From: an uncultured Prevotella sp.
GTDB lineage: Bacteria; Bacteroidota; Bacteroidia; Bacteroidales; Bacteroidaceae
Assembly (NCBI GenBank): GCA_934272845.1
Contig: CAKQSF010000009.1
Span: 1 to 64,000 of the forward strand
Length of the DNA: 64,000 nt
Direction of reading: 5' to 3'
In this document: positions 16,561-25,519 of the stretch, in pieces
Layout: every line of letters begins with the position of its first letter
How positions within the stretch are numbered: the first letter of the stretch is position 1
Made by a program: the position numbers and the translations under genes
Notes under the pieces: generated by a model
Database searches by the model: none
Told to the model about the DNA's origin: nothing
What the model saw: only the letters and a program-made list of their open reading frames with translations

Positions 16561-19089
16561 GTGAACACACTAAAACGCTTTATCCCAGATGTGCTGATGA
16601 TAATACTCTTCGCGGTAATATCATTCGCCTATTTCTACCCTGCCGACACGGAGGGACGTATTCTTTACAGGCATGATTCCTCTGCCGGACGCGGTCTTGG
16701 ACATGAAACAAGTGAGTATCAAGAGGCAACAGGTGAGGTCTCTCGCTGGACGAACTCTGTCTTTTCTGGTATGCCTACCTATCAGACCGCTCCATCATAC
16801 GACTCTACAAGCCTTCTTTCTGACATCATGCAGGCTTACCACCTGTGGCTTCCTGAGAACGTATGGTTAGTCTTCGCCTATCTCTTAGGCTTCTACATTC
16901 TGCTGCGTGCCTTCGATTTTCGTTGGTATCTCGCCACTCTTGGTGCCATAGTATGGGCTTTCAGCAGTTATTTCTTTATTATCATCGCCGCTGGTCACCT
17001 TTGGAAGGTCATGGCTTTGGCATATCTCCCTCCTATGATTGCTGGTATTCTGCTCGCCTATCGTGGCAAATACCTGGCAGGCCTTGCCGTTACTGGCATC
17101 TTCACCGCTTTTGAAATCAACGCCAACCACGTGCAGATGACGTATTATTACTTCTTCATCATCCTCTGCCTTGCAATCGGTTTCCTTGTCGACGCCATCC
17201 GTCAGAAGCGTTACATGCACTTCATTAAGGCATCCGCGGTATGTCTTGTTGGTGGTGCATTGGGTGTTTTGGTTAACATTTCTAACCTTTACCATACATG
17301 GGAGTACCAAAACGAGTCCATGCGCGGCAAGAGCGAACTGGTTAAGAAGAATACCGCCAATCAGACATCGAGCGGTCTTGAGCGCGACTACATAACGCAA
17401 TGGAGTTACGGTATAGATGAGACATGGACTCTCCTTGTGCCCGATGCCAAGGGTGGTTCGTCCATGAACCCTGTCAGTGCATGTAAGGCCGCGCAAGAAA
17501 AGGGCGACCCTATGTACATACAGATATACCAGCAACTCGGACAATACTGGGGAGAACAACCCGGAACGAGCGGTCCTGTCTACGTAGGTGCCTTCGTCCT
17601 GATGCTGTTCATTCTCGGACTGTTTATTGTTAAAGGCTCTGTTAAGTGGGCATTACTCGCTGCCACCATACTGAGTATAACTCTTTCATGGGGTAAGAAC
17701 ATGATGTGGCTGACGGACTTCTTCATTGACTACGTTCCGATGTACGCCAAGTTCCGCACCGTTGCTTCCATCCTCGTAGTGGCAGAGTTCACCATTCCTT
17801 TGCTCGGCATGCTTGCCTTGAAACGTATCGTTGACGAACCCGACTGCGTAGTGGGTCACATAGCAGGCAAGAAAGTCAACTGGCTCTACGTTTCCTTTGC
17901 CCTTACTGGTGGTATCGCAGCCCTGTTCGCATTAATGCCAACCGTCTTCTTCGATTCATTCATCTCCAGCGCAGAGATGAGAGCAATGAGCGGAATACCT
18001 CAGGAGCAACTCTCTCCGTTGCTTTCTAACCTGCAGAGCATACGTATCGCTACCTTCACCGCTGACTGCTGGCGTTCTTTCTTCATCATACTTGTATGTA
18101 CTGCTGCCATGGTGGTTTACCGAATGAAGAAGATTAACGCCATGATTATGGTTGGTATTATCGCCGTTGTATGTCTTGTTGACATGTGGAGCGTCAACAA
18201 ACGCTATCTTAACGATGATATGTTCGTAAGCAAGAGCATGCGCACCGCACCGGTTGAGCCAACGCAGACTGACCAGATTATTCTGCAGGACAAGTCACTC
18301 GACTACCGCGTACTTAACCTCGCAAGCAACACATTCAACGAGAACGAGACCTCATACTTCCACAAATCTATCGGTGGTTACCACCCAGCAAAGTTGCGTC
18401 GCTATCAGGAACTCATCGAGGCGTATATCTCTCCTGAGATGCAAGGGGCATTTGGTGCCATTGTTCAGGCACAGGGTGACATGAATAAGGTAAACACCGA
18501 CAGCGTAATGCCTGTGCTCAATATGCTCAACACGAAGTATCTTATTCTCCCATTACAGGGCGGCCAGACCACACCTGTCATGAACCCAGGGGCTATGGGC
18601 AACGCATGGTTCGTATCAGAGGTTAAATATGTTGACAATGCTAATCAGGAATTAGACGGCATAAAGAACATTAACCTGCACCAGACTGCTGTTGCTGACA
18701 AGAAGTTTGAGTCTATTCTCGGCAAGAGCGTACCACAGGACAGCACTTCAAGCGTAAAGATTACGAAATACTTACCTAACGAACTGCGTTACGACATACA
18801 GTCAGCGAACGGTGGTGTGATTGTCTTCTCTGAGATTTATTACCCAGGATGGACCGCTACTGTTGACGGAAAACCTGTTGAAGTGGGCCGTGTAAACTAT
18901 GTTCTTCGTGCCATCAACGTGAAAGGCGGCTATCACAAGGTTAAGTTAGAATTCCGCCCTGAGACTGTTACCAACACTGAGAGCATCGCCTTCGTGGCAC
19001 TTGCTTTGCTGTTTATTCTTGTAGTGTATGTCGTAGGCGTTCAATACAAGAAACACAAAGCAGAAAATGCCACTGCAACTGAAGCATGA
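16561..19089 (+). CDS. YfhO-family membrane protein
   Basis: An 842-residue integral membrane protein of the YfhO family, with a dozen or more hydrophobic helices spread over residues 10-540, then an exported domain, and one last helix near 805-825. Family members are thought to act in glycosylation of cell-surface polymers, by analogy with GT-C glycosyltransferases. I chose the GTG at 16561 because it gives the usual short basic start VNTLKRFIPD just before helix 1; the frame stays open to a TTG at 16504 but that adds a polar tail. The stop overlaps the next gene by 4 bp (ATGA). Confidence 0.85.
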   Translation: MNTLKRFIPDVLMIILFAVISFAYFYPADTEGRILYRHDSSAGRGLGHETSEYQEATGEVSRWTNSVFSGMPTYQTAPSYDSTSLLSDIMQAYHLWLPENVWLVFAYLLGFYILLRAFDFRWYLATLGAIVWAFSSYFFIIIAAGHLWKVMALAYLPPMIAGILLAYRGKYLAGLAVTGIFTAFEINANHVQMTYYYFFIILCLAIGFLVDAIRQKRYMHFIKASAVCLVGGALGVLVNISNLYHTWEYQNESMRGKSELVKKNTANQTSSGLERDYITQWSYGIDETWTLLVPDAKGGSSMNPVSACKAAQEKGDPMYIQIYQQLGQYWGEQPGTSGPVYVGAFVLMLFILGLFIVKGSVKWALLAATILSITLSWGKNMMWLTDFFIDYVPMYAKFRTVASILVVAEFTIPLLGMLALKRIVDEPDCVVGHIAGKKVNWLYVSFALTGGIAALFALMPTVFFDSFISSAEMRAMSGIPQEQLSPLLSNLQSIRIATFTADCWRSFFIILVCTAAMVVYRMKKINAMIMVGIIAVVCLVDMWSVNKRYLNDDMFVSKSMRTAPVEPTQTDQIILQDKSLDYRVLNLASNTFNENETSYFHKSIGGYHPAKLRRYQELIEAYISPEMQGAFGAIVQAQGDMNKVNTDSVMPVLNMLNTKYLILPLQGGQTTPVMNPGAMGNAWFVSEVKYVDNANQELDGIKNINLHQTAVADKKFESILGKSVPQDSTSSVKITKYLPNELRYDIQSANGGVIVFSEIYYPGWTATVDGKPVEVGRVNYVLRAINVKGGYHKVKLEFRPETVTNTESIAFVALALLFILVVYVVGVQYKKHKAENATATEA

Positions 19090-20576
19090 TAACACCTTAT
19101 TTATATATATACGCGCGTAGGCTCAGCATCACCTTGGTGCTGTGCCTCACCTTTCTCTTCGCCCAAGGCGCACGCCAATGGCAGTTGCAGGTATCAGAAA
19201 ACAGCCGCTATCTGCAATATGCTGACGGCACGCCCTTCTTCTGGTTAGGCGACACTGGTTGGCTCCTTCCTCAGTCGCTCAACCGCGGTGAGGTTAAGGG
19301 TTACCTCTCTACATGCGTCAAGAACGGCTTCAACGTGGTGCAGGTACAGACCATCTGTGGCGTACCCTGCGTCAATGCCTACGGTCAACTGTCTAATGTC
19401 TCACGTCAAAATCCATGGGACTTCTCCACAATAGACCGCGAGGGTACTTACGGTTACTGGGACCACATGGACTACATCGTCAAGGAAGCAGAGCAACAGG
19501 GCGTATATATCGCCATGGTCTGCATCTGGGGCGGTCTCGTTAAGGGTGGAGCAATGGACGAAGCCGGGGCAAAAGCCTACGGAGAATTCCTCGCCAAGCG
19601 TTACAAAAACAACCCTAACATCATCTGGGTGATAGGTGGTGACATACAGGGGGACGTAAAACGCAACGTGTGGGAGACGCTTGCGCTGACTATCAAGTCG
19701 ATAGACCAACGTCACCTCATGACTTATCACCCTCGCGGACGTTACACCTCCGCCAAATGGTGGTCAAAGGCGGAATGGATTGACTTCCACACCTATCAGT
19801 CTGGTCACCGTGCCTACGGTCAGCGCATGGGCAACAAGGTCTATCCTATCCCCGATAACACTGAGGAGGACTGCTGGATGTACGTTGACTCTACATGGGC
19901 ATACAAACCCATTAAGCCTGTGCTCGATAGCGAACCTTCATACGAGGATATCCCCGTAGGACTGCATTTCCCCGATGGTCCCCGATGGAAGGCAAGCGAC
20001 GTTAGGCGTTACGCCTACTGGGACGTATTTGCTGGTGCTTGCGGTCACACCTATGGGCACAACGCCATAATGCAGATGCACTCTCCTGGCAAGGCGGTGG
20101 CTTATGCAAGCACGAGCAAGGCGTGGTATGAGGCGCAACAGGATTCGGGCTATACTCAGATGAAGTACCTCAAAGCATTGATGCTGTCACTGCCATACTT
20201 CGACCGTATTCCTGACCAAAGCATTGTGTACTCTGGCAACGGAACACGCTACGACCGTCTCACCGCTACTCGCGGAGAGGACTACCTGTTAGTCTACAAC
20301 TATACGTCTCGCGACATGAACCTTGACCTCTCAAAGGTTTCGGGTAAAAAGAAGAACGTTTGGTGGATGGACTGTCAAACTGGTGACATCACCTTCCTCG
20401 GCACCTTCGGCAACGGTAAGCATACGTTTAAGGCGCAAAAGGCTTCCAACAGCACGCTGCCCATCAACGATGGTGTACTCATTGCCATTGATTCTACGAA
20501 GGGATACATCACCCCAAGTCAGCGAAACATACTCGTTCCCGTGAAAGAAGAGGCTAAAAAGGATCTAACGGAATAA
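19086..20576 (+). CDS. DUF4038/GH140-like glycoside hydrolase
   Basis: A 496-residue exported protein with a signal peptide (hydrophobic residues 14-28, ending FAQGA). Residues 33-400 match the apiosidase-like DUF4038 fold: FFWLGDTGWLL near residue 52, repeated YDYIVKEAE-type barrel elements, a NPNIIWVIGGD motif near 177-187 (likely acid/base region) and SEP near 283. The end resembles the small beta-sandwich often attached to this family. Characterised GH140 members release apiose from rhamnogalacturonan II. With a PL11 lyase elsewhere in the window, a role in pectin breakdown is plausible. It is translationally coupled to the YfhO gene, which is an unexpected partner. Confidence 0.82.
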   Translation: MITPYLYIYARRLSITLVLCLTFLFAQGARQWQLQVSENSRYLQYADGTPFFWLGDTGWLLPQSLNRGEVKGYLSTCVKNGFNVVQVQTICGVPCVNAYGQLSNVSRQNPWDFSTIDREGTYGYWDHMDYIVKEAEQQGVYIAMVCIWGGLVKGGAMDEAGAKAYGEFLAKRYKNNPNIIWVIGGDIQGDVKRNVWETLALTIKSIDQRHLMTYHPRGRYTSAKWWSKAEWIDFHTYQSGHRAYGQRMGNKVYPIPDNTEEDCWMYVDSTWAYKPIKPVLDSEPSYEDIPVGLHFPDGPRWKASDVRRYAYWDVFAGACGHTYGHNAIMQMHSPGKAVAYASTSKAWYEAQQDSGYTQMKYLKALMLSLPYFDRIPDQSIVYSGNGTRYDRLTATRGEDYLLVYNYTSRDMNLDLSKVSGKKKNVWWMDCQTGDITFLGTFGNGKHTFKAQKASNSTLPINDGVLIAIDSTKGYITPSQRNILVPVKEEAKKDLTE

Positions 20577-20600
20577 CAAAAGGCAGTAGCCATAAAAAAA

Positions 20601-20624
20601 CTAAACAACTAAACAACTAAACAA
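20601..20624 (+). repeat. CTAAACAA tandem leader repeat
   Basis: Three perfect tandem copies of the 8-mer CTAAACAA lie 12 bp before the fabG start at 20636. The surrounding leader contains almost no G or T and would be unstructured in RNA. Similar leaders precede gldK and gldL. Confidence 0.85.
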
Positions 20625-20635
20625 CAAGATAACAA

Positions 20636-21367
20636 ATGAAATACGCACTCGTAACAGGAGGCTCACGCGGACTCGGTCGCGCAGTATGCCTCAAACTCGC
20701 AGAAATGGGAATCCCCGTAGTGATTAACTACCAGTCTAACCAGGCAGCCGCCGAAGAGGTGAAGGCTTTGGTAGAGGCTAAGGGCGTAAAGGCTGAACTT
20801 TTACAGTTTAATGTAGGTGACATGGAGGCTGTTGACAAAGCCCTCGACCAGTGGGAGGCTGAGCATCCTGATGACTACATCGCTTACCTGCTGAACAATG
20901 CGGGCATTCGTCGCGACAACATGATGTTCATGATGCCTGCCGAAGACTGGCACGCGGTTATCAATACATCGCTCAACGGCTTCTATTACGTTACTCGTAA
21001 ACTCCTGCCTAAGATGATGATGCGCAAGCACGGTGGTCGTATCGTCAACATGGCGTCACTCTCTGGACTGAAAGGTCTGCCAGGCCAGACTAACTACAGT
21101 GCTACAAAGGCTGCGCTCATCGGTGCCACAAAGGCACTCTCACAGGAGGTAGCAGCACGCAACGTGACGGTGAACGCCGTAGCACCAGGCTTCATAGAGT
21201 CTGACATGACGAAGGATTTGCCTGTTGACGAACTTAAGCAACAAGTGCCAATGAAACGTTTTGGCAAACCAGAAGAGGTGGCAGAACTCGTTGGCTTCCT
21301 TATGTCTGACGCTTCATCATACATCACTGGCGAGGTTATCTCTATCAACGGTGGACTTTACACATAG
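20636..21367 (+). CDS. fabG: 3-oxoacyl-ACP reductase
   Basis: The 243-residue protein is a short-chain dehydrogenase of the FabG type, reducing 3-oxoacyl-ACP with NADPH in fatty acid elongation. It has the cofactor motif TGGSRGLG (residues 7-14), NNAG near residue 90, the catalytic Ser near 140, YSATK near 153-157, and the family's C-terminal ITGEVISINGG. It starts 59 bp after the GH140-like gene behind a CTAAACAA leader and is ended by a strong terminator. The first glycine motif lacks one usual residue (TGGSRG rather than TGASRG), which is common. Confidence 0.9.
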   Translation: MKYALVTGGSRGLGRAVCLKLAEMGIPVVINYQSNQAAAEEVKALVEAKGVKAELLQFNVGDMEAVDKALDQWEAEHPDDYIAYLLNNAGIRRDNMMFMMPAEDWHAVINTSLNGFYYVTRKLLPKMMMRKHGGRIVNMASLSGLKGLPGQTNYSATKAALIGATKALSQEVAARNVTVNAVAPGFIESDMTKDLPVDELKQQVPMKRFGKPEEVAELVGFLMSDASSYITGEVISINGGLYT

Positions 21368-21396
21368 TCCTTCTGCTTTACACACAGAAATATTTC

Positions 21397-21432
21397 AAAA
21401 TGTCACGGAATAGCATTATTCCGTGACATTTT
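21397..21432 (+). terminator. Terminator after fabG
   Basis: A 16-bp perfect stem (21397-21412 with 21417-21432, AAAATGTCACGGAATA) with a 4-base loop, followed by TTGTTTTT. Confidence 0.92.
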
Positions 21433-21439
21433 GTTTTTA

Positions 21440-21943
21440 CGCACCTCTCCGTGGCTTGAATATTCAGAAATACTTAACATTTTATTCTGAATACCGCAAT
21501 CACGCCAACTACCGTATCACGCTTATAATCAAACCCTTATCCTTTTACGTATATTCCATCCGTATAAAAAAGCCTTATAATCAGGGCCTAATTACAAAAC
21601 TATCAGGCACAAATCACTCTGTAAAAGCATAGTGATTACAACGTAAAAGCAGCCTAATTACTTTTTAAGGCATAGAAAACACGCAAAAATGATTATTTTA
21701 TGCTTGTTTTATCACACACAACACGCCATTTCATCTCTATTTCGTCTCACAAAGTAGAGATTCAATATTTTTCATTATGTCATAATTATGCGTCTTTATT
21801 ATTCAAAGTGTCAAACCGTGCTACAACGCATAAGTGACGGTATAAAAAGGAAATCAAATTGCCTTTTGAGCATTACCACAACACCGCAATACCACTTTTA
21901 AGAGTTTTTAACATCAACATTTAAAAGAAGTAGGTAATAAATC
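21440..21943. other. 500-bp non-coding gap with dispersed repeat fragments
   Basis: No gene is seen. The segment TGTAAAAGCATAGTGATTAC (21620-21639) has a near-identical counterpart at 55246-55265, and GCCTAATTAC is found here and at both 41545-41620 and 55230-55245. These fragments belong to a dispersed extragenic family. The last 200 bp presumably hold the promoter of the type IX secretion operon; no clear TAnnTTTG box was found. Confidence 0.55.
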
Positions 21944-22945
21944 ATGTACCTTTTACGTTTTATTATTGTGAGAAAGTATACAAACGTCATATTGCCAAAG
22001 ATAGTGAGGGCCTTCAAAGGTATCTTACTCGCTACTGGTATAGCATTTACCCCCAATGCAATTCATGCACAGTACGACCCATATTTCTCTCATTACTTCG
22101 ACATGCAAACCACATTTAACCCTGCCGCAGCGGGCAAACAGTCGAAGTTAAACATCACGGGAGCATACGCCATGTCACTGGCTGGCTTTGAGAATGCTCC
22201 GCAAACGATGCTCTTCTCGGGCGACATGCCATTCGTAGCAATGAAGAACATACACGGCGTGGGACTACAACTGATGAACGACAAACTGGGTTTGTTCTCT
22301 CATCAACGCATATCGCTGCAATACGCCCTACGCAAACAACTCGGAGGAGGTACCTTGGCAGTGGGTCTGCAACCTGGTATTATCACTGAGAAATTTAACG
22401 GTTCGGGAATAGACCTAGACGATGAGTCTGACCCGGCATTCTCAAAAAGCGACATCAACGGCAACACTTTCGACATTGCCGTGGGTCTACATTACTCCAG
22501 AGCCAACTGGTACGTTGGTCTGAGCGCGCAACATCTTACTGGGCCTACGGTAGAATTAGGCGAGACTAACGAACTGAAGATTGACCCTACATTCTACATT
22601 ACGGGCGGTATGGACTTCCAACTGCCTAACCCTTTGATGAAGGTGGCTACCTCTGCAATAGTGAGAAGCGACGGTGTGGCATATCGTGGCGACATCACAG
22701 GCAGGCTGGTCTACAACTACCAAGGGCGTATGTTCTACGCTGGCGCCACCTACAGCCCCACCAACTCGGTAACGATACTGGCAGGAGGACAGTTCCAGGG
22801 AGTGATGCTAGGATATTCTTTCGAGATGTATACCAACGGTATCAGCATGCGCAACGGTTCACACGAACTGTTCGTGGGATACCAAATGGATGTAAACCTC
22901 AGCAAGAAAGGCAAGAACAGACACCAAACTACGAGGACACTATAG
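21944..22945 (+). CDS. porP: PorP/SprF-family type IX secretion protein
   Basis: A 333-residue outer membrane protein of the PorP/SprF family. After an N-terminal signal (about residues 20-43) the mature protein opens with QYDPYFSHYFDMQTTFNPA, the hallmark of the family, and continues as a beta-barrel with GFENAPQT and repeated aromatic strands. PorP-type proteins work with the GldK-GldN ring of the type IX secretion system. It is the first gene of the cluster and is followed, after 145 bp, by gldK. The N-terminus before the signal core is longer than usual, so a start a few codons downstream is possible. Confidence 0.9.
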   Translation: MYLLRFIIVRKYTNVILPKIVRAFKGILLATGIAFTPNAIHAQYDPYFSHYFDMQTTFNPAAAGKQSKLNITGAYAMSLAGFENAPQTMLFSGDMPFVAMKNIHGVGLQLMNDKLGLFSHQRISLQYALRKQLGGGTLAVGLQPGIITEKFNGSGIDLDDESDPAFSKSDINGNTFDIAVGLHYSRANWYVGLSAQHLTGPTVELGETNELKIDPTFYITGGMDFQLPNPLMKVATSAIVRSDGVAYRGDITGRLVYNYQGRMFYAGATYSPTNSVTILAGGQFQGVMLGYSFEMYTNGISMRNGSHELFVGYQMDVNLSKKGKNRHQTTRTL

Positions 22946-23023
22946 ATATAACAACGATACTAACAGTAAGTTAAGCGGTTCCTCATACAATGGCGTTTCT
23001 ACACTACTCGCCTACACGAAGCG

Positions 23024-23077
23024 ACTAAACAACTAAACAACAAAAAAACTAAACAACTAAACAACAAAGAAACTAAA
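23024..23077 (+). repeat. CTAAACAA-type leader before gldK
   Basis: Five or more imperfect copies of ACTAAACAAC occur just upstream of the gldK start. As before fabG, the leader is rich in A and C and nearly free of G and T. Confidence 0.8.
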
Positions 23078-23090
23078 CAACAATCAAAGC

Positions 23091-24548
23091 ATGAACATAA
23101 AGAATACAGCACTACAACTCTGCACCCTTATGGCGGTGGCACTGCTCAGCAGTTGCTTCGGCGGTAAACTTACTGGCACGCAGATGGGCGGAGAAGTAAC
23201 CGGCTACGGCAGCGGTAGGGGCTTCCAGGAGCCTACACCATACGGCATGACAATGGTTAACCGCGGCTCGCTGCGCATGGGACTGGAGAAGAAAGACAGT
23301 CTCTGGGGCGTCAGCACGCCTACAAAAGATATCTCTGTTGATGGCTTCTGGATGGACGAGACTGAGGTTTCTAACGCAAAATACAGACAATTCGTAATGT
23401 GGGTACGCGACAGCATTCTCAGAACTCGCCTTGCTGACCCAGCATACGGTGGAGATGAGACCTACATGATTACGGAAGATAAAAATGGCGAACCTGTAAC
23501 ACCTCACCTTAACTGGAAAAAACAACTGCCTCGCAAACCTAACGAGGACGAACTGAGGGCTATAGAGAGCCTCTACAAGGTTAACCCCGTAACGGGCGAG
23601 AAACTGCTCGACGCTGACCAGTTAAACTATAGATACGAGATTTATGATTATACTACGGCGGCTCTGCGTAAGAATCGCCTTGACGCTGCACAGCGTAACC
23701 TCAACACCGATGTTACAGTGAACCCTGACGAGGTTGTGATGATTTCTAAGGATACGGCATACGTGGATGACGAGGGACGAATAGTACGCGAGACTATCAA
23801 CCGTCCACTCTCTGGACCATGGGACTTCCTCAACACGTATATCGTCAACGTATATCCTGATACCACATGTTGGGTGAACGACTTCCCTAACAGTGATAAC
23901 GAGGTTTACCTGCGTAACTACTTCTCTAACCCTACGTTCAATGACTATCCTGTTGTTGGCGTGACATGGGAGCAGGCCAATGCCTTCTGCGCTTGGCGCA
24001 CGGACTACCTGCTGAAGGGACTTAACGGTGCCGCTAAGTTCATACAACGCTATCGCCTGCCAACAGAGGCTGAATGGGAATTTGCTGCAAGAGGGAAGGA
24101 CGGCACGGAGTTCCCATGGGAGAACGACGACGTGAAGAATGGCGACGGATGTTTCTTCGCCAACTTTAAGCCTGACAGAGGCAACTACACTAAGGATGGT
24201 AACCTCATAACATCTAAGACTGGAATATACGCTGCAAATAGCAACGGACTCTATGATATGGCTGGTAACGTGGCAGAATGGACCTCTACCATCTACACGG
24301 AGGCTGGTGTTGACGCCATGAACGACCTCAACCCGCAGTTGGAATATAAGGCTGCGAAGGAAGACCCATACCGTTTAAAAAAGAAATCTGTACGAGGTGG
24401 CTCTTGGAAAGACCCAGAGAGTTTTATCCGTTCGGCATGGAGAACATGGGAATATCAAAACCAACCACGTTCTTACATAGGCTTCCGATGCGTGCGTTCA
24501 CTCGCAAGTTCTGCTAGCATGAACGCTAAAGGTAAGAAAAGAAGATAA
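23091..24548 (+). CDS. gldK: Type IX secretion lipoprotein GldK/PorK
   Basis: A 485-residue lipoprotein: the lipobox LLSSC puts the lipidated cysteine at residue 22. The rest is a formylglycine-generating-enzyme-like (SUMF1) domain with FWMDETEVSNAKYRQF near residue 85, RLPTEAEWEFAARG near 325, GLYDMAGNVAEW near 385 and the terminal RSYIGFRC. In this family the fold is structural: GldK and GldN form the periplasmic ring of the type IX secretion system under the outer membrane. The operon order gldK-gldL-gldM-gldN downstream of porP is the conserved one. Confidence 0.95.
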   Translation: MNIKNTALQLCTLMAVALLSSCFGGKLTGTQMGGEVTGYGSGRGFQEPTPYGMTMVNRGSLRMGLEKKDSLWGVSTPTKDISVDGFWMDETEVSNAKYRQFVMWVRDSILRTRLADPAYGGDETYMITEDKNGEPVTPHLNWKKQLPRKPNEDELRAIESLYKVNPVTGEKLLDADQLNYRYEIYDYTTAALRKNRLDAAQRNLNTDVTVNPDEVVMISKDTAYVDDEGRIVRETINRPLSGPWDFLNTYIVNVYPDTTCWVNDFPNSDNEVYLRNYFSNPTFNDYPVVGVTWEQANAFCAWRTDYLLKGLNGAAKFIQRYRLPTEAEWEFAARGKDGTEFPWENDDVKNGDGCFFANFKPDRGNYTKDGNLITSKTGIYAANSNGLYDMAGNVAEWTSTIYTEAGVDAMNDLNPQLEYKAAKEDPYRLKKKSVRGGSWKDPESFIRSAWRTWEYQNQPRSYIGFRCVRSLASSASMNAKGKKRR

Positions 24549-24634
24549 ACAACCAGACCACTAAACAACCAAAATACCAAAACACTTAACAACTAAACGA
24601 CCAAAACACTAAACCTCTAAACGACAAAACGACA
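24549..24634 (+). repeat. CTAAAC-type leader before gldL
   Basis: An 86-bp gap made of degenerate units such as ACTAAACAACC, ACTTAACAACTAAACGACC and CTCTAAACGAC. It is the third instance of this leader type in the window. Confidence 0.75.
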
Positions 24635-25513
24635 ATGTCTAAATACAGCAAAATAAACATTATCTATCTTCTTCAGAAGTGGATGGACAGCGTACCGGGA
24701 CAAACTTTCCTGAACTACGCATACTCATGGGGTGCCGCTGTGGTAATCCTCGGTACTCTCTTTAAACTGACCCACCTCCCAGGAGCAAACCTTATGCTTT
24801 TCATTGGTATGGGAACGGAGGTCTTGGTGTTCTTTATCTCGGCCTTCGACAGACCGTTCGACAAGAGCACTATTGACATGACACTCGACAACCACATGGA
24901 GGACGACGTGATAGAGCAGGCTGCTCAGTCACCTCTCGCTACTACCGCGCAACAAGAAGATGTTGCTTCTGCACAACAGTCACAGCCTAACGTCATTGGA
25001 GGCGGCACTATCATTATCGGCAACGCTACCAAGACACAGACCCAACCTATATCTTTCGATGCTACACAGCAACAGGAGAAGGAAGTGACTGACAATAATG
25101 CCGCACAGAACGCGACTGCTACACAGCAGGTTGTTAACTCTGCTACACAACAAATTATTACTCCTGCCCCTGCTGTCAGCGCAGAAACTGCTGAGGCTAT
25201 GGAAGTGGCTACAACTAGTTATGTGGACCATCTTAACGAACTTAACGAGATGCTGGAGAAGGTTGCAGCACAGAGCGCACGACTGGCTACCGACAGTGAG
25301 GAGATGGAGAACCTCAACCGCACACTTACTGGCATCAGCCGCGTCTATGAAATGCAGTTAAAGTCTGCCTCACAACAGATTACTACACAGGACGAGATTA
25401 ACGCACAAACACGCCAGATGGCACAACAGATACAGGAACTGAACGCTATCTACGCAAGAATGATAGAGGCTATGACGGTGAACATGAATCCACTGGCTGC
25501 CAACAAGAACTAA
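24635..25513 (+). CDS. gldL: Type IX secretion motor protein GldL
   Basis: The 292-residue protein has two N-terminal membrane helices (residues about 27-43 and 50-70) and a cytoplasmic tail. Lys44 and Glu62 correspond to the charged membrane residues of the GldL motor, which with GldM converts proton flow into rotation that drives type IX secretion. Residues about 90-190 are a low-complexity Gln/Thr/Ala-rich stretch with repeated ATQQ units; residues 195-290 form a coiled-coil-like region. It starts 86 bp after gldK and ends 6 bp before gldM. Confidence 0.93.
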   Translation: MSKYSKINIIYLLQKWMDSVPGQTFLNYAYSWGAAVVILGTLFKLTHLPGANLMLFIGMGTEVLVFFISAFDRPFDKSTIDMTLDNHMEDDVIEQAAQSPLATTAQQEDVASAQQSQPNVIGGGTIIIGNATKTQTQPISFDATQQQEKEVTDNNAAQNATATQQVVNSATQQIITPAPAVSAETAEAMEVATTSYVDHLNELNEMLEKVAAQSARLATDSEEMENLNRTLTGISRVYEMQLKSASQQITTQDEINAQTRQMAQQIQELNAIYARMIEAMTVNMNPLAANKN

Positions 25514-25519
25514 TATAAC

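Noticed and set aside
16885..17559. A 224-codon frame antisense to the YfhO gene
   Set aside because: The plus strand encodes the membrane helices expected of YfhO; the antisense frame is incidental.
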